A stretch of DNA of 64,000 nt from NCBI GenBank assembly GCA_001692895.1, contig KV748193.1, forward strand, positions 1,178,001 through 1,242,000, in the 5' to 3' direction. This document shows positions 1-11,106 of this stretch, in pieces; position 1 is the stretch's first letter, and every line of letters begins with the position of its first letter. Under the pieces are notes generated by a model that saw only the letters and a list, made by a program, of their open reading frames with translations, was not told where the DNA came from and made no database searches. Both the position numbers and the translations under genes were made by a program. Source of the stretch: Cenococcum geophilum 1.58 (taxonomy: Eukaryota > Ascomycota > Dothideomycetes > Gloniales > Gloniaceae).

Positions 1-995
1 AGCGATTTCTCGGAGCCTAGGACACTTCTGTTCGAATCGACTTCTCTGTTTTACTATTCACTCTTCCATTTCTCACACAAGGCCGGGGGGGAAACTATGG
101 CCTTGTCTACATTATACCCTTCTTATTTCCGAAATTCATACCCAACAAAAAAGATTCAGCCGCTCACGCGGACCCCTTTTATCTATTACTATTCTATACC
201 TTTCATTATATGAGCGCGCCTACGTTTGGAGCCAGCTTTTGCAATCAATACGTTATCGTTTTTGTCAGCTTGTCTCATTTTCTTATATTGCTGTGTTCTC
301 TTCGATACGACCACAGGCCGCACAACCCGACCAGGTTGCTCGTGAGCCCATGAGATTCGCGCTTTGCGTTTGGCTTTTCTGCGTTCCATTCCTTGCCTTT
401 GCTTTTTGGTGCGCTATGCGGGTGGCGAAGGGGTGGGAAAGGAACAGACAGGAGTTGTATGTAGCTAGTCGCCTGCCAGTTATGTGCAATGCATTGCAGC
501 CTCACTTTCACTCCTTCTCTTCATATCTCTCCCTATCTGACACCTGGCGAACTTAACCCTTTGAGCGTGAGCGTTTCAGAAATCCCGTTCCTGGGGGCTC
601 TAATTCTGCAAGGCGGCCTAGCGACGACCTAGACAATAGTATGCCGGTTGGTTTTGCGTTGGGCAGCCCTGGGCGGCCGATCGCGATCGGCCTGTGCCTG
701 GACCCGTTCGAATATCACGAACGCAGCCAGATTATGAATAGGGAGTCTAAGACTTTCTTCGAGCGTCATATGGAACATTTATCAGATTACGGAGTCTACA
801 CCCTTTNCTTCATGCACCCCAGATCGCGGGATCTGCGAACAAGAATGCCCCACTAACCGCCTCCCCTATTCATTACTGCCCTACAATCTCCCCCGTAACT
901 CTTTTTTCCGCACTTTGCCTTACAACGCAGCCAAGCCTTAGCAAGAGCTTGATCGATCATTCTGACGGCTTTGGCGGCTTCACTTACTAATGGAA
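1..995. other. no gene recognised
   Basis: Open frames here are short, overlap on both strands and show no family motif. One ambiguous base lies at position 807. I see no tRNA, repeat or coding signal that I could defend. Confidence 0.4.
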
Positions 996-1115
996 CTACA
1001 ACCCCCTCACCTGTACGGATTGCTAGCGTCTAAGCACGTTTGTATGGAAAGAGTGAATGTTCTCATATATTCTATGCCAAGCCACTAGCAATCCGTGCAG
1101 GAGAGGGGGTTGTAG
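996..1115. repeat. imperfect inverted repeat at the 3' end of the PXA gene
   Basis: The arm at 996-1027 is the reverse complement of 1084-1115 with three mismatches in 32 positions, separated by about 56 bp. The right arm contains the last codons and the TAG stop of the PXA-domain gene, so the left arm is an inverted copy of that gene end placed just beyond it. A transcript running through would fold into a long hairpin. Whether it serves as a 3'-end signal or is a small inverted duplication cannot be told from sequence. Confidence 0.75.
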
Positions 1116-4021
1116 CCCAATCGCTCCTCCATCAAATCCACGACCCCCTTCTCAGCCATCTCGGGGACCAGTCTCACAACTATCAGTTCTAAAACGCTGA
1201 ATACTAAATGTTTGTTGAGGTAGCTATCCCCTAAACAATCCAGTAATGTCTCAATCTGCGCCTGCATCGCGCCCCTATCCCTCGTCGCAAAAAATCGACA
1301 CGCTATGGAGGATGGTAAGGCGGCCAGCAAGGTAGCGGCGCACCGGCGCTTGATGGCTTGGGCCTCGGCGGAAGTGGGAGGGGCACGTGGGGGCGCCAAC
1401 GTGTTAGAAGGGAAGAGCGTTACGCGGACGGTACGGAGTAAGGGGGGTAAGTTGGGGGGATTGAGAAGGTAGGTGCGGATAGTGTGAGCAAGGAGTCTGA
1501 AGTTACAAGGAGACTGTTAGTGGTTGGATAGATGGGATTGTAGTGGTCAGACGATGTAATGCGATAGGGTTAGGTTAGAGTGCGTGTGTAATTTTGACTA
1601 AGGTGACCATTAGAAAGTAAAGTTCCGAAAAGTAAAGCCAAAATCCGGGAATTCGCAACGGGGAATTGGAAATTTTTTTGGAATTGGGAATTGGAATCCA
1701 GAGATGAAGCGAGGGCCAACGTCGCTGGCGTTGGCGCTGCGAGACATGAGTGTGCGATGGGAGTTTGCGCGTCCAATCCAAAGCGGTAGCATTTCGTAAA
1801 TCCTGGATGCATTAGAGGCATTAGAGGCATTGCCATTGCACTGCGATATCGCAAAGTTGCGCTCGAATCAATGGCTGACAAAAATGAGGCGCTCAATTCT
1901 TGGCTGACCTCTATCGCTCAAGTCGGGGCCAGAGGATTGCGCATGCGAGCGCGGCCAGTCCCGAGCTATGCGAGTAGCGTGGGCAGATCAGCCGGGCGCG
2001 TAGTCCGGCCATCTGTCAGGCTGAAAGGCGATAAGGCCAGCATCCCTAGTGTTCGCATCCGGTGGGGTGCCTGCTGTGCAGGGAGGCCATGAGCTGGACG
2101 GGACATGTCCCGTGAGAGCACGATGGATGATGGCGCGGGTTCTATGGTGGTGTTGATGGATGCCGGTCCACAAGGGGCTAAGACGGCCTGTTGTTGGCGG
2201 AACGCGTAGAGTTGCCACTGGCAAAATGCCGGTGCAGGGGATCCCCAGCTCACATGCACGACGGTAAGAGAGGGGTATGTGTGAAACTCGAGGGGCCGTG
2301 GCATTCGCTGGCGGCCAAGTCAAGTGATCGAAAGCCCATGCGGGGCTATATGCAGCTAGAAGACAGGGCTTGGGGGGTTTTTCCATTTGTCCAACGAGAA
2401 GAAGAAATTGCGACTTACTTATCCAATACGCCGTCAGTATCACCCACCCTGCCCGGTCCAGCCACTGCCCCCCAATGGAGGAGCGATACCAAGCCTGAAA
2501 GCCATGGCATGCGTACGTCCAACTCGAGAAGGCCAGACGTGCAGGACCACAGTCTCATGCTGACAATCGGTCGTTTGGATGCTAGATGACTGTTGAACGC
2601 TGCGGAGTCCACTTTTTGTGGAAGCGATTGGCGTCCTTGGTCCATCGGCGACGGGACACTGACTCCTGTCACGGATCTCGGAGGCAACGACGAGGATGTC
2701 GCAAGAGCGATAATGACGGCTCGCATCGCATTACACGCCAAAAAAGCGTATTGGACCATGAACCAAAATAGCCCGGACACGGAGAGTCCCTCATGACTAC
2801 TAGGCCAACCGTTGGGCACTGAAGGCTTCACAGGCTCTGCTGCTTTCTCGACAGACGACGAAAGCAGCCCGTATCGCTCCAGACGACTCTTTGTTTGCTC
2901 TGGCTTCCTCTGGTTTGATGAAGCTTCCTTCTCGGTATCGGCTTGCAACACTTCAGCAATCCTCGTGATACCCTCCCATAACAACCAGCCTTCACAAGCC
3001 TTGTCGCTAATTCCATTTCCGAGGATCATTTCGGCGAAGATCTCTGCCACTAATGCCCGCAAGCACCCATTCTCTAGGTCTTCAGTAGGTAGCAATACGA
3101 CCAATACTCCTTGGACGAGCAATTGACGCCATGCTGCCTCATTTTGCCTCTGCTCAAGTACACTTGTGGGGTCTGATTCGATCGGTACAGGCGATAGCGC
3201 AGGATGCGGGCGTAGCGTGTGGTAAACGGAGCGAGGATTCGAAGTTAGTGGATTGTGATATGAGCTTTTTTGGGAGATGCGGTAGGCTTTGAGTAACGGA
3301 ATTAGCGGTTTTGACTTGTGGATACCCCCGGAGAATACCCACCATTCAGATGAGCTTCGAGCAGCTCAGGGATTTCATCTAGCAGCAAAGCCTCCAGATC
3401 CACTTTCCGCAGTCTTTGCTCTAACCCACGCGTACAGTGTGCTATCACCTGAATCACTTCATTCACAAACACATGATCCGGAGTAATCTTAGAGTACCAT
3501 GTGTACACGAATTCTTTGATAATTACAGCAATGATGGCGTATAAGTGGAGATCCACATCGTTTGAGCTCGTCAAAGGTGGTAAGAGCTCGTCGATCGGCC
3601 GTGGAGTGCTCCGCCCCTTCTCGCCATTTCCTAGATTGCTAGAGAGAACGTTGTGAGCACAAAGTGTGCGTCGAATGAAAGCAGCCGTAGCTTTGTCCGA
3701 GACTGAATCGATGGCTGGTCGTTGTGTCTCAGGCAGACGGGATGCACGAGAGACATTTGACGAATTCGCCCCAGCAGTGAGGCCACTGGGGCCGGTGGAG
3801 GTTAGTGAAATCGGCTTGGGAAGTGTTGGTGGCTGTGTTTGAGGGATATTTGAGTCCCGGGGTACATTTTGCGTCATCGCCGACTGATGAGCATCGCTCC
3901 GTATGTTGTCGCTGTGCAAAGCCCGTAGGAGGAGTGCCCGAACAGAAAGCTGCCTTTGCTGAGAGTTCCGTGTAGCTGTGTTTAATGATCTGACAACAAA
4001 ACGCCAAAGGCTCAACACCAA
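1085..4021 (-). CDS. PXA-domain (PX-associated) protein, three exons
   Basis: Exons are 4021-3343, 3286-2419 and 1496-1085, joined by introns of 56 bp and 922 bp; together they give 652 codons plus a stop. The PXA domain is visible from about residue 150: a stretch containing ELLPPLTSSNDVDLHLYAII leads into TWYSKITPDHVFVNEVIQVI, then crosses intron 1 to VYHTLRPHPALSPVP and LVQGVLVVLLPTEDLENGCL. PXA domains occur in sorting-nexin-like proteins linked to endosomal membranes. The C-terminal exon carries the conserved fungal end (GDSYLNKHLVFSVLELIVVR to the LMEERLG segment). The start is uncertain: an in-frame ATG at 3877 would give 604 residues and may be the true one, since the preceding residues look unconserved. 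The gene is divergent from MED10. The second intron is exceptionally long for this genome type. Confidence 0.88.
1497..2418 (-). other. 922-bp intron of the PXA gene
   Basis: The donor is GTAAGT at 2418 and the acceptor is CTTCAG ending at 1497, preceded by a CACTAAC branch-point-like motif. The frame resumes exactly (VLDK to LLAHTIRTYLL), and family knowledge supports direct joining. The interior holds no supportable gene. It includes a perfect 14-bp palindrome at 2099-2112 and a short tandem repeat of ATTAGAGGC near 1810. I found no clean terminal repeats proving a transposon insertion. Confidence 0.75.
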
Positions 4022-4161
4022 AGTGCCAAACCGAGATTGCGGGGATGGAATAACATGCGTTCCGCGGGGCTTTATCGGCAGCCGTTGATCTTTACGCTTT
4101 CCTTGAGCTCTTGTCTTTCATCGTCGAAGTAAGCTACCTTATTGAACAGAACAATTCAAAA
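4022..4161. promoter_or_regulatory. shared intergenic promoter region between PXA gene and MED10
   Basis: The two start codons face away from each other about 140 bp apart (about 285 bp if the PXA start is at 3877). Both promoters must lie here or overlap the other gene's 5' leader. No specific transcription-factor site was identified. Confidence 0.4.
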
Positions 4162-4707
4162 ATGGCTCCCACAACGCTTGCGCAGATTGATGGTAAGGTG
4201 CATGAATCAAAATCCACGACTTCAAGCTAACAGCTCAGCTAGAGCAACTCAAACTCATTGTCCAAAACCTTTACAACCTCATTGTTCAGAGCCTTGACCA
4301 CCAAGGGACGCTTACTGAAGATGCTATGAAAAGAGAAATGTGCGTAGCTCTTAGTGGATACATACATCTCTGCTATCTAGACCATATCTTAGATTAATTC
4401 GTTAACGTCACATTTTAGCCAGTCCCTCATCCAGAATCTCGTACTCCTTACTCGCACAGCGCCCTCCCTCCCTCTCGAGATTCCACCGGACATTATCCGG
4501 TATGTTGAACAAGCGCGCAACCCAGATATCTACACTCGCGAGTTCGTTGAGCTGGCTCAAGCGCAAAACCAGCGGCTGAAAGGAAAGAGTGAAGCATTTG
4601 CGCAATTACGGGATATTCTTGCTAAAGAGGTCATGACGGCAATGCCAGAGGTCCGGAACGAGGTTAAGAGGGTTGTCGAGTCCACTGGTGGTAGAATCGA
4701 TGACTGA
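4162..4707 (+). CDS. MED10: Mediator complex subunit 10 (Nut2)
   Basis: Exons are 4162-4192, 4234-4339 and 4419-4707, separated by introns of 41 and 79 bp; the total is 141 residues plus a stop. MED10 is a subunit of the Mediator middle module, which bridges transcription factors and RNA polymerase II in the nucleus. The protein shows the family signature throughout: QLEQLKLIVQNLYNLIVQ near the N-terminus, LIQNLVLLTRTAPSLPLEIP in the centre, and DIIRYVEQARNPDIYTREFV followed by NQRLKGKSEAF in the third exon. The length is typical for filamentous fungal MED10. The first intron is very short but has a GCTAAC branch motif directly before its CAG acceptor. The ATG is in good context (CAAAAATGG). 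Only the joined frame gives this product; no single-frame ORF covers it. Confidence 0.93.
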
Positions 4708-6495
4708 GCGGATAACGGAAGAAAACGCATTTGTGATACCTAGATCCCCTGAACCTCGATAGGGCTATTTCAGTTGCTCTGATTCCCCTGGATCTCAAGA
4801 GTCGACATTAATCCCACCAAAGATGGTAAAATGCACTCCGCTGGAGGGAAAATACCCAAAGTGACGAGTCAGACCAAGGCTACACTTTAAGATGACAATA
4901 AGGAAGTCATGAAAGCGAATTCGTTGAGCTTGTACGACGAAAAGAGCAAGAAGATGCTTTATCCACATGGATAGTATTTCGCATTCCAATGCCATCGTCT
5001 CGGACACGCCTGCTCGTAAGCAGAGCACCGTCGATCATCGGCTAAAATATTCTATCTATCCGAATTTACCAGCGCTGAGGGGCTCCTGCCACATCATAAG
5101 ACAGGAATGTCCATGGTCTACTGGTTGCCCTGTCTGATTTTTTTCAATAAAAGAATAAGAACTCTAAACTACATAGTAATCAAACCAACATGATTCCTAC
5201 AATGCCTAGATTTTCAAGGAATATATTCTATTACCACCTTCCCTGCAAGTCTTCACATTACACAGGTACCACTGCAACTCAATAAGCCGTTCATGCAACT
5301 CCGTCGTATCCTACACATGCAACTCTCTATATTCTCTCCACTATATCCCATGTCCGATTATGAACATATTTCGTCGCCCGTGAAACCCATCTCAGGACAC
5401 CCCCAAGCCCTCGAAGGACTTATTCGACAAGCACGGGTCACCTTCAACTACGGAACACTACTAGAAGCTAAATCGAACCTCACTGTGAAAGCACGGTCAT
5501 TTGATAACTCTTGAGGGACTCGGCATAGATAATGCATCTTTAGGTATTTTCCTGGCCATGATCCAATGTTACATTGTGGAGTATCAAGTCTGCAGGTCTA
5601 GGGTTTTCCAGGCTCGGCCACGAGGTTTATGCTATTGAGATTAGGTGCCAACCCGTCATTGGAATACTCGTTTCCTGCACGGATTCATTCGGCATCGGCT
5701 CCTTCAGAATAAGCTGTTCGTCGATGATCTTGTCGATTCTGTCTATGGGAAGACGGACCAAGAGAGAAACCAGTGTGCCTTGAAGACAGGAGCATGAATG
5801 AAGTGAAATGTTTCCAGGACGGTATTAGTAGCAAGAAAATAATCACTCACTTCGCATTACGCACCTCTTCACTTGGAAAAACGAACTTCCCTTTCCAACG
5901 AACTTGACATATCCCATTCCAGTAAAGCCATTACCACATCTCTCCTTCTCCTTCTCCCTCCCCTCCTCCCCTCCCTCGCATTTTCTCCTTTCAGCACCAT
6001 TGAACACGCGCATGCGAAAATTCTCAGAGCACATAATCAGATAAAAATGCCATTACATTCGAATAAATTCCACAGCGCATGTCCGCGCAGGAAAGGATCC
6101 ACGATAGCCCAGCTAGCTATGCAAAATGCCGCCCACCAATGCCCAGAAAGTAACCTTCAATCCAAAGCTCAGGTACCCTAAACGCCGAAGCCCAGCCCAA
6201 TGCAAGTAAGATCAGTTCCGGGGTGCCTCGCCACGGCACTTCCCCAACCTCCACCCCACCCAGCGTTAGGAATGATGCAAGAAGGATGCTCTGATCTACC
6301 CTGCTTCACCCCTTTCCGCTCCAGTCTGCTAAGTACAACGCACGCGCCAGGAGCCCGAAGGCTCCCGCATAGTCCAGGGCTCGTGATGAGCCCGTTCGAC
6401 TCGCCGAGCCCCGCACGGCTGAAAGGAGTGTCCGCCATTTCCTGGCTCTTTTCAACTTCGCTCTCGTCCTCCACAGGGCTGCCTCCCCGCTCGGG
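4708..6495. other. intergenic, no gene recognised
   Basis: This 1.8-kb stretch separates the ends of MED10 and the Vid24-domain gene (convergent). The open frames present are short and none has a recognisable motif. A CT-rich tract at about 5940-5980 reads as a low-complexity or UTR-like segment. Confidence 0.45.
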
Positions 6496-8658
6496 CTACC
6501 TGAACTGCCACACGGGAAACGACCCCCCGCCCTCCGGCAGCAGCTTGAGATGCTGATACGGCGAGCTCTGCGGATCGTAGTACAGTCCCTCGACCGCGCC
6601 ATCGCTGCGCCTTAAGCAGACATAATAGAAACCGCTGATCGTGAGCCCGCACCCGTCCTCCGCCATCTCGCCGTCGTTGGCGTTGTCCGCCGCGCCGCGC
6701 CAGGCCACGCGCTCCTCGGTATCGGGCCAGGCGCGGGCGCTGTGCGTCGAGGTAAAGGATGAGTGCGAGGAGTGTGCGGAGGAGTGCGCGGTCGAGGAGC
6801 GCGCGTTCTTGACGAAGCAGCGCTCTTTCCACCGCATGAGGATCCATTCCTGGCTCAGCTCCTCCATCCACCGCCGCGAAACAAGCTTGCGGACCAGCTC
6901 GTCGTCCGTATAGCGGTGGAAGGGCGGGAGCTTACGCCAGTAGGTTGCGTCGTTCATAGGGGTCGATTTGAAGGATTCGGTCAGGAGGGTGTGATTGGTG
7001 AAGTCTAGGATTTCGCCTTCTAGGTAGGTTGTTATGCTTGATGTGCGGGTTGTGGGTAGGTTGGAGTTATCCGAGGAAAGGGAGGTGTTGGTCATGCCAA
7101 GGAAGGAGTGTGGATGTGAAGGTACGTCGTAGGCTTCCATTGTAGCAGAGAGGCTCATGGTCGAGTAGTCGACTGCGTGAATAGTTACTTTGACGGGCCA
7201 ACGGTCTTGTTGTGGGGTTTGGGATGTCACAGCGTCGCCGGTTCGTCGATGGGGTGGTACATAGCTATGGCTTAGCCAGGGTCTGCCAGGGTCAAGTATG
7301 GTTGATGTCATAGTGTCATTGTTGCGAAGACGGTAGAGGATTGTGCTAGAGGTGGCGGCGGGGTTTACTAGAGATGTCACCGTGGTTGCGTGCTGGGATC
7401 CGGATAAAACTGCTCCAGGTGCCAGCCATGACGTCTCCGCAGGTGGAGGGAGTGTGCTTGTGTCAAGGATAAAGTCTTCATAGTCATCACCAAAAAACTC
7501 CTTTGTAACGAAGCCAGCGTCAACCGCATAAGCGAGGCTATCCTCATAAGAATTCGAATATCGAAGTCGGGAGAGGTACTTGATAGTCCGCTCAAGCCAT
7601 GGAGATGTGGAAGACGGGCTGCTCGACGGATTTTCGAGGTAGTTACGTCGGTACGAATCTATCCGGGCTCGACTATCTCTCTCCGGCCCTCTCTCGAGAC
7701 CTCGATCCATGCTGTTCTGACGCTCAGATGTGCGCTGCTGAGCTTGCCAGGCCTGTCTACTGGTCTCATACCGACTTCGTTCACTAAAACTCGTATTCGC
7801 TCCTACGCTGCGGGAGGGGCTAAGGCGATCTCGCGATTCAGCGTCACGCGTTGCCCTATAGGCAGAGTCTCTGTCAGAAATGTAACGCTGCATATAGTCT
7901 CTTGAGCGAGTGGAAAACCTCGGATGTCTTCTGACAGACTGCAAGATTGCTGCGGACCTTAACGAGCTTTCTGACGTTTGCGAGGGTTGATTTGAGCTCA
8001 ATAGCCTCGACGAATATGCCCTATTTCTCGACTCCCGCTCTGCATCCAACTGGGACCTTCCTAGAACTCGCAAAATCTCAGGGTGTGTATTCGGCTGTTG
8101 TTGTCGAAGCTCCTGCAATATCTGCTCCAGTTCTTCCTCGTCATCTGCTTCATTGGCCGGGGACCAGTCGTAAAGGTTTTGCTGGGTGGGTATGCGATCT
8201 CCGTACGCCGGGGGATCGTGAATACGGCTCAGCCTGTTCATAACACGGCGTAGTCTTTCTCGGCGCTCTCTGTCGTCGCCGCGCTCTTCCGAAGTCCGCC
8301 GTAATCGCTCCCTCGCATTTTCAGCCCGCCATTCGTCCTGTGGGTCGACTGGGGATCGCAGAAATCGAAGGTTCTCGGCGTCAGCCTCGTCTTCAGCCTG
8401 GGTCGTTAGTGTTGCTGCGAGGTTCAAGACGGAGCTGGAGACTGGGCTCTCCAACTCACGTAAGGCCGAAAGATATGACGGAGGTGTCCCAGAACGAGGT
8501 GCGGAGTCCTTTGCAGTAGATAATTGATTAGCATTCCCTCTAGATTACACCCATAGGGTAGAGAGACGGTGAACAGGCAGGCGCAGACGTGGCGCATCCG
8601 GAGGGGCAAAGATACATACAGTTGGGGGGCTAGTGGCTCGAGAATTGGCGGGCGGCAT
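6496..8658 (-). CDS. Vid24/Gid4-family protein (GID E3 ligase substrate-receptor type)
   Basis: Two exons, 8658-8620 and 8508-6496, with a 111-bp intron (GTATGT donor, GCAAAG acceptor), give 683 residues. The start is the ATG at 8658, because the long exon alone has no ATG at its 5' end and the joined frame reads smoothly (SATSPPT to DSAPRSGTPPSYLS-like). The first 350 residues are charged and low-complexity, rich in Arg, Glu and Ser. The C-terminal half, from about residue 450, is the Vid24 beta-barrel: TTYLEGEILDFTNHTLLTES, then FHRYTDDELVRKLVSRRWME, and at the end the diagnostic ISGFYYVCLRRSDGAVEGLY and YYDPQSSPYQHLKL. In yeast the family recognises N-degrons of gluconeogenic enzymes for the GID ubiquitin ligase. 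A Ser/His-rich insert splits the barrel. The long N-terminal extension is typical of the filamentous-fungal form. Confidence 0.92.
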
Positions 8659-10059
8659 CGCTCGAATCAAAGAACATTGACTTTGTTTATGCGACGAGGA
8701 AACGAGTGGGTGGTGCGTCTAGGGAACGGAGATAAGGCAGCATGGTGGTGATGACTGTCGCATGTGGTGATTCTGGGCGGCGGAGCAAAACAAAGCGAGC
8801 AGGTGTCGGAGAGAAGGCAGCGACAAAGAACGGCTAGGTCTCCGCACCGCACTTAAAACACGCAGCGAAAGGCCCGTTTCAGCAACTGAGCACTCTAGCA
8901 GTAGGGACAGAGCCTCGAGTTGTCTGTGACCATGTACACTGGGGCTCTACGTTCCCAGATCGAGCACGTTGGCATTGGCTGTCTTATCATATCGCTGCGA
9001 GTCACCCAAGCTAGAGGCTCTTGCGGCATGAGCCAGCCGTCCACCCGAGCATTCATTACCATGCGCCAGATGTGATAGATATCATCACCTGTTCTAATTG
9101 GTAGAATTAACCATTGCGAAGGAAGGCACTCAGGTGTTCTCAATTGGTCTCGAATTGTTTTATTAGATTTATCATATATAGCAGAAGCACGCTCCAGCAT
9201 CCAGTTCTCTTCAATCAATGGAGAGCATCTTCAGAGAACCAGTCTCGAAGAGTAGGAGATGACCCTACTATTTTGCACATGGTATCCGTGAGGAAGAGAG
9301 TCACAGACAATAGTACTTCAAAGGTGTTCTTCCGCAAGCAGAAGATACATTCCTTCGAGAGCCGCCCGCCACAGGCGAAAACACGGCTCGACCTTTGACT
9401 GCGATCTAATCCACCTTTTCCCCACTGCGCATGGAAACATTATACGAACATCCCAGATGCGTATATGTTGCTGCCGCGGTCTACCAGCATGTCCCGCAAG
9501 CTGCTAGCATTCAATGCCAGTCGGAGTAGACAAGAACTGGCGTGCAAGTGTGAGGGGTGGCAAGCCATGCTCCCTGCACACGCACCACCCGTCCAAAACG
9601 ACAAGAAAAACAATAAACGAACCGAGTGTACCCGCCCCGTAGCCGTGAGGCTTTCCTATCTTTAAAATGCTCGACATGCAAGCCTCCCAGAGATGCAAAA
9701 ATGGAAAGAAATGCCAGGTCCGGCCGGTGTATGCAACAAAATCCACAAAGGAAATCCAAAACACGCTCGCTAAAACAACAAGACAACAATACTAAAGGTG
9801 GATATCCAAGGAAATTTATACGAGAGAAGGGAGTAAAAAAATTTCAAGGAAATCGCTAAATCGATGATAACTCCGTCCCATGCAGTATTGTAGGATGTTC
9901 GAGAAGACATCACTTCATGCAACATCGCATTTATCGTCTCGTGTCGGGCGTTGCAAGGCTATGCGCTGTAACCTTGTAGCTGTAAGAGGGAAGAAGTGGA
10001 GCCGTGGCCAGATCACCAGCTTCCTAGGCTTTCGACATCGGGGAGCTCTTGTGTAGCTC
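8659..10059. other. intergenic, no gene recognised
   Basis: This 1.4 kb holds the 5' leader and promoter of the Vid24 gene (start 8658) and the 3' side of the next minus-strand gene. Only short, motif-free frames occur. Confidence 0.45.
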
Positions 10060-11106
10060 CTACGTGAAGGCAGCGTACTGTGGTGCGAACTCATTACCCC
10101 ATCCGAAGCCACCGAATCCAGTGTTCACAGCGCTCGACCCACATTGCTGGGCGAGGACACTGGGAAGTGGAAGGGCGGGAATCGGAGCGGGCGCCTGTGG
10201 TGGGCTGTAGTACTGGTTCGTTGTATTGAACGGCTGACTGAATGAAGGTGTTGGAGAAGGTAGTTGAATGTCATTCAAACCCATGGTGGTCCAGAAAGTC
10301 GGTTGGGTTTCGCCGCAGGTTGCGATTGTCGGGCTTGGTGTTGATGGCACAACTCTCCAGGCCTCGACGGGAGCGGGATGAGGCGGCGCGACTTGCTGAG
10401 TCGGTTGCCACCAGTTCACGCCTCCAGGGGAGCTTGGTAGAAGCGGTGCCGGTCGGACGACATCGACGATCCTTGGTGGAGGAGGAAGCAGCGGGAGGAA
10501 CAATCCCATGATGGCGTTCTTGACGTCCTCACCTCTCCCTTCGAGTAGTTCTCCCGCGCCATCCTCCTCCAGTCCTTCTAAAGCTCTAACACCGGTTCGG
10601 AAAACATAGCGGTTGACGGCCTGCACAAATTCCTCCTGCAACTTCTTCAACTGAACCTCCTTCTCGGCCCAATTCCAGGTGCTTGCCGACACGTCCACGG
10701 AGTAGATGTCCTTGTGGTACTCGATTAATGCTTCAATGGTTTCCGGTGTGAGCTTGAATGCAACCTCATGCTGTGAAACCATATCGACGTGTACGACGTA
10801 TGCCTCAATATGGATGAGCTGGTAGTTGAACATGGCCTCAATCAATGGGTTCTGGTCCTTCCGCAGTTCCGAGTCTGGGGCCTTCGGGAGCATGATGGAA
10901 GACAACGTCCAGATGGCGCCTGAGCCGGAAAGGGTTTCTGTAAGACATCGGAAGTGCTGAGGAACACTGTTCAACGGGCGCTTGACTCGGTTTATCCGTT
11001 TCAATGTCTGTGTTAGCCACGGCTCCACCTTGGAATTAAGAACGATGGTCGGTGCTGACCGCGGCGCAAAAGCGGCAGCAGAGGCGGGTAGTAATGAGAT
11101 AGGCAT
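10060..11106 (-). CDS. hypothetical protein, proline-rich C-terminus
   Basis: An uninterrupted 348-codon frame starting at ATG 11106. I do not recognise a family. The N-terminal part (about residues 25-190) looks like a folded, mainly helical region with conserved-looking aromatic and charged positions, for example WLTQTLKRINRVKRPLNSVP and FNYQLIHIEAYVVHVDMVSQ, followed by a charged helix around WAEKEVQLKKLQEEFVQAVN. From about residue 205 the sequence turns into a Pro/Gln/Ser/Gly-rich disordered tail ending in a Gly-Phe segment (FGGFGWGNEF). No signal peptide or membrane helix is evident. The coding bias (no stops on this strand over 1 kb, clean ATG) supports a real gene. It could be a regulatory or scaffold protein, but no function is proposed. 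Confidence 0.7.
   Translation of the reverse strand: MPISLLPASAAAFAPRSAPTIVLNSKVEPWLTQTLKRINRVKRPLNSVPQHFRCLTETLSGSGAIWTLSSIMLPKAPDSELRKDQNPLIEAMFNYQLIHIEAYVVHVDMVSQHEVAFKLTPETIEALIEYHKDIYSVDVSASTWNWAEKEVQLKKLQEEFVQAVNRYVFRTGVRALEGLEEDGAGELLEGRGEDVKNAIMGLFLPLLPPPPRIVDVVRPAPLLPSSPGGVNWWQPTQQVAPPHPAPVEAWRVVPSTPSPTIATCGETQPTFWTTMGLNDIQLPSPTPSFSQPFNTTNQYYSPPQAPAPIPALPLPSVLAQQCGSSAVNTGFGGFGWGNEFAPQYAAFT

Noticed and set aside
20..50. GTTCGAATC-like motif suggesting a tRNA T-loop
   Set aside because: No matching acceptor, D or anticodon arms around it.
6641..7008. Plus-strand frames opposite the Vid24 gene
   Set aside because: Antisense shadows of the well-supported Vid24-domain coding sequence.
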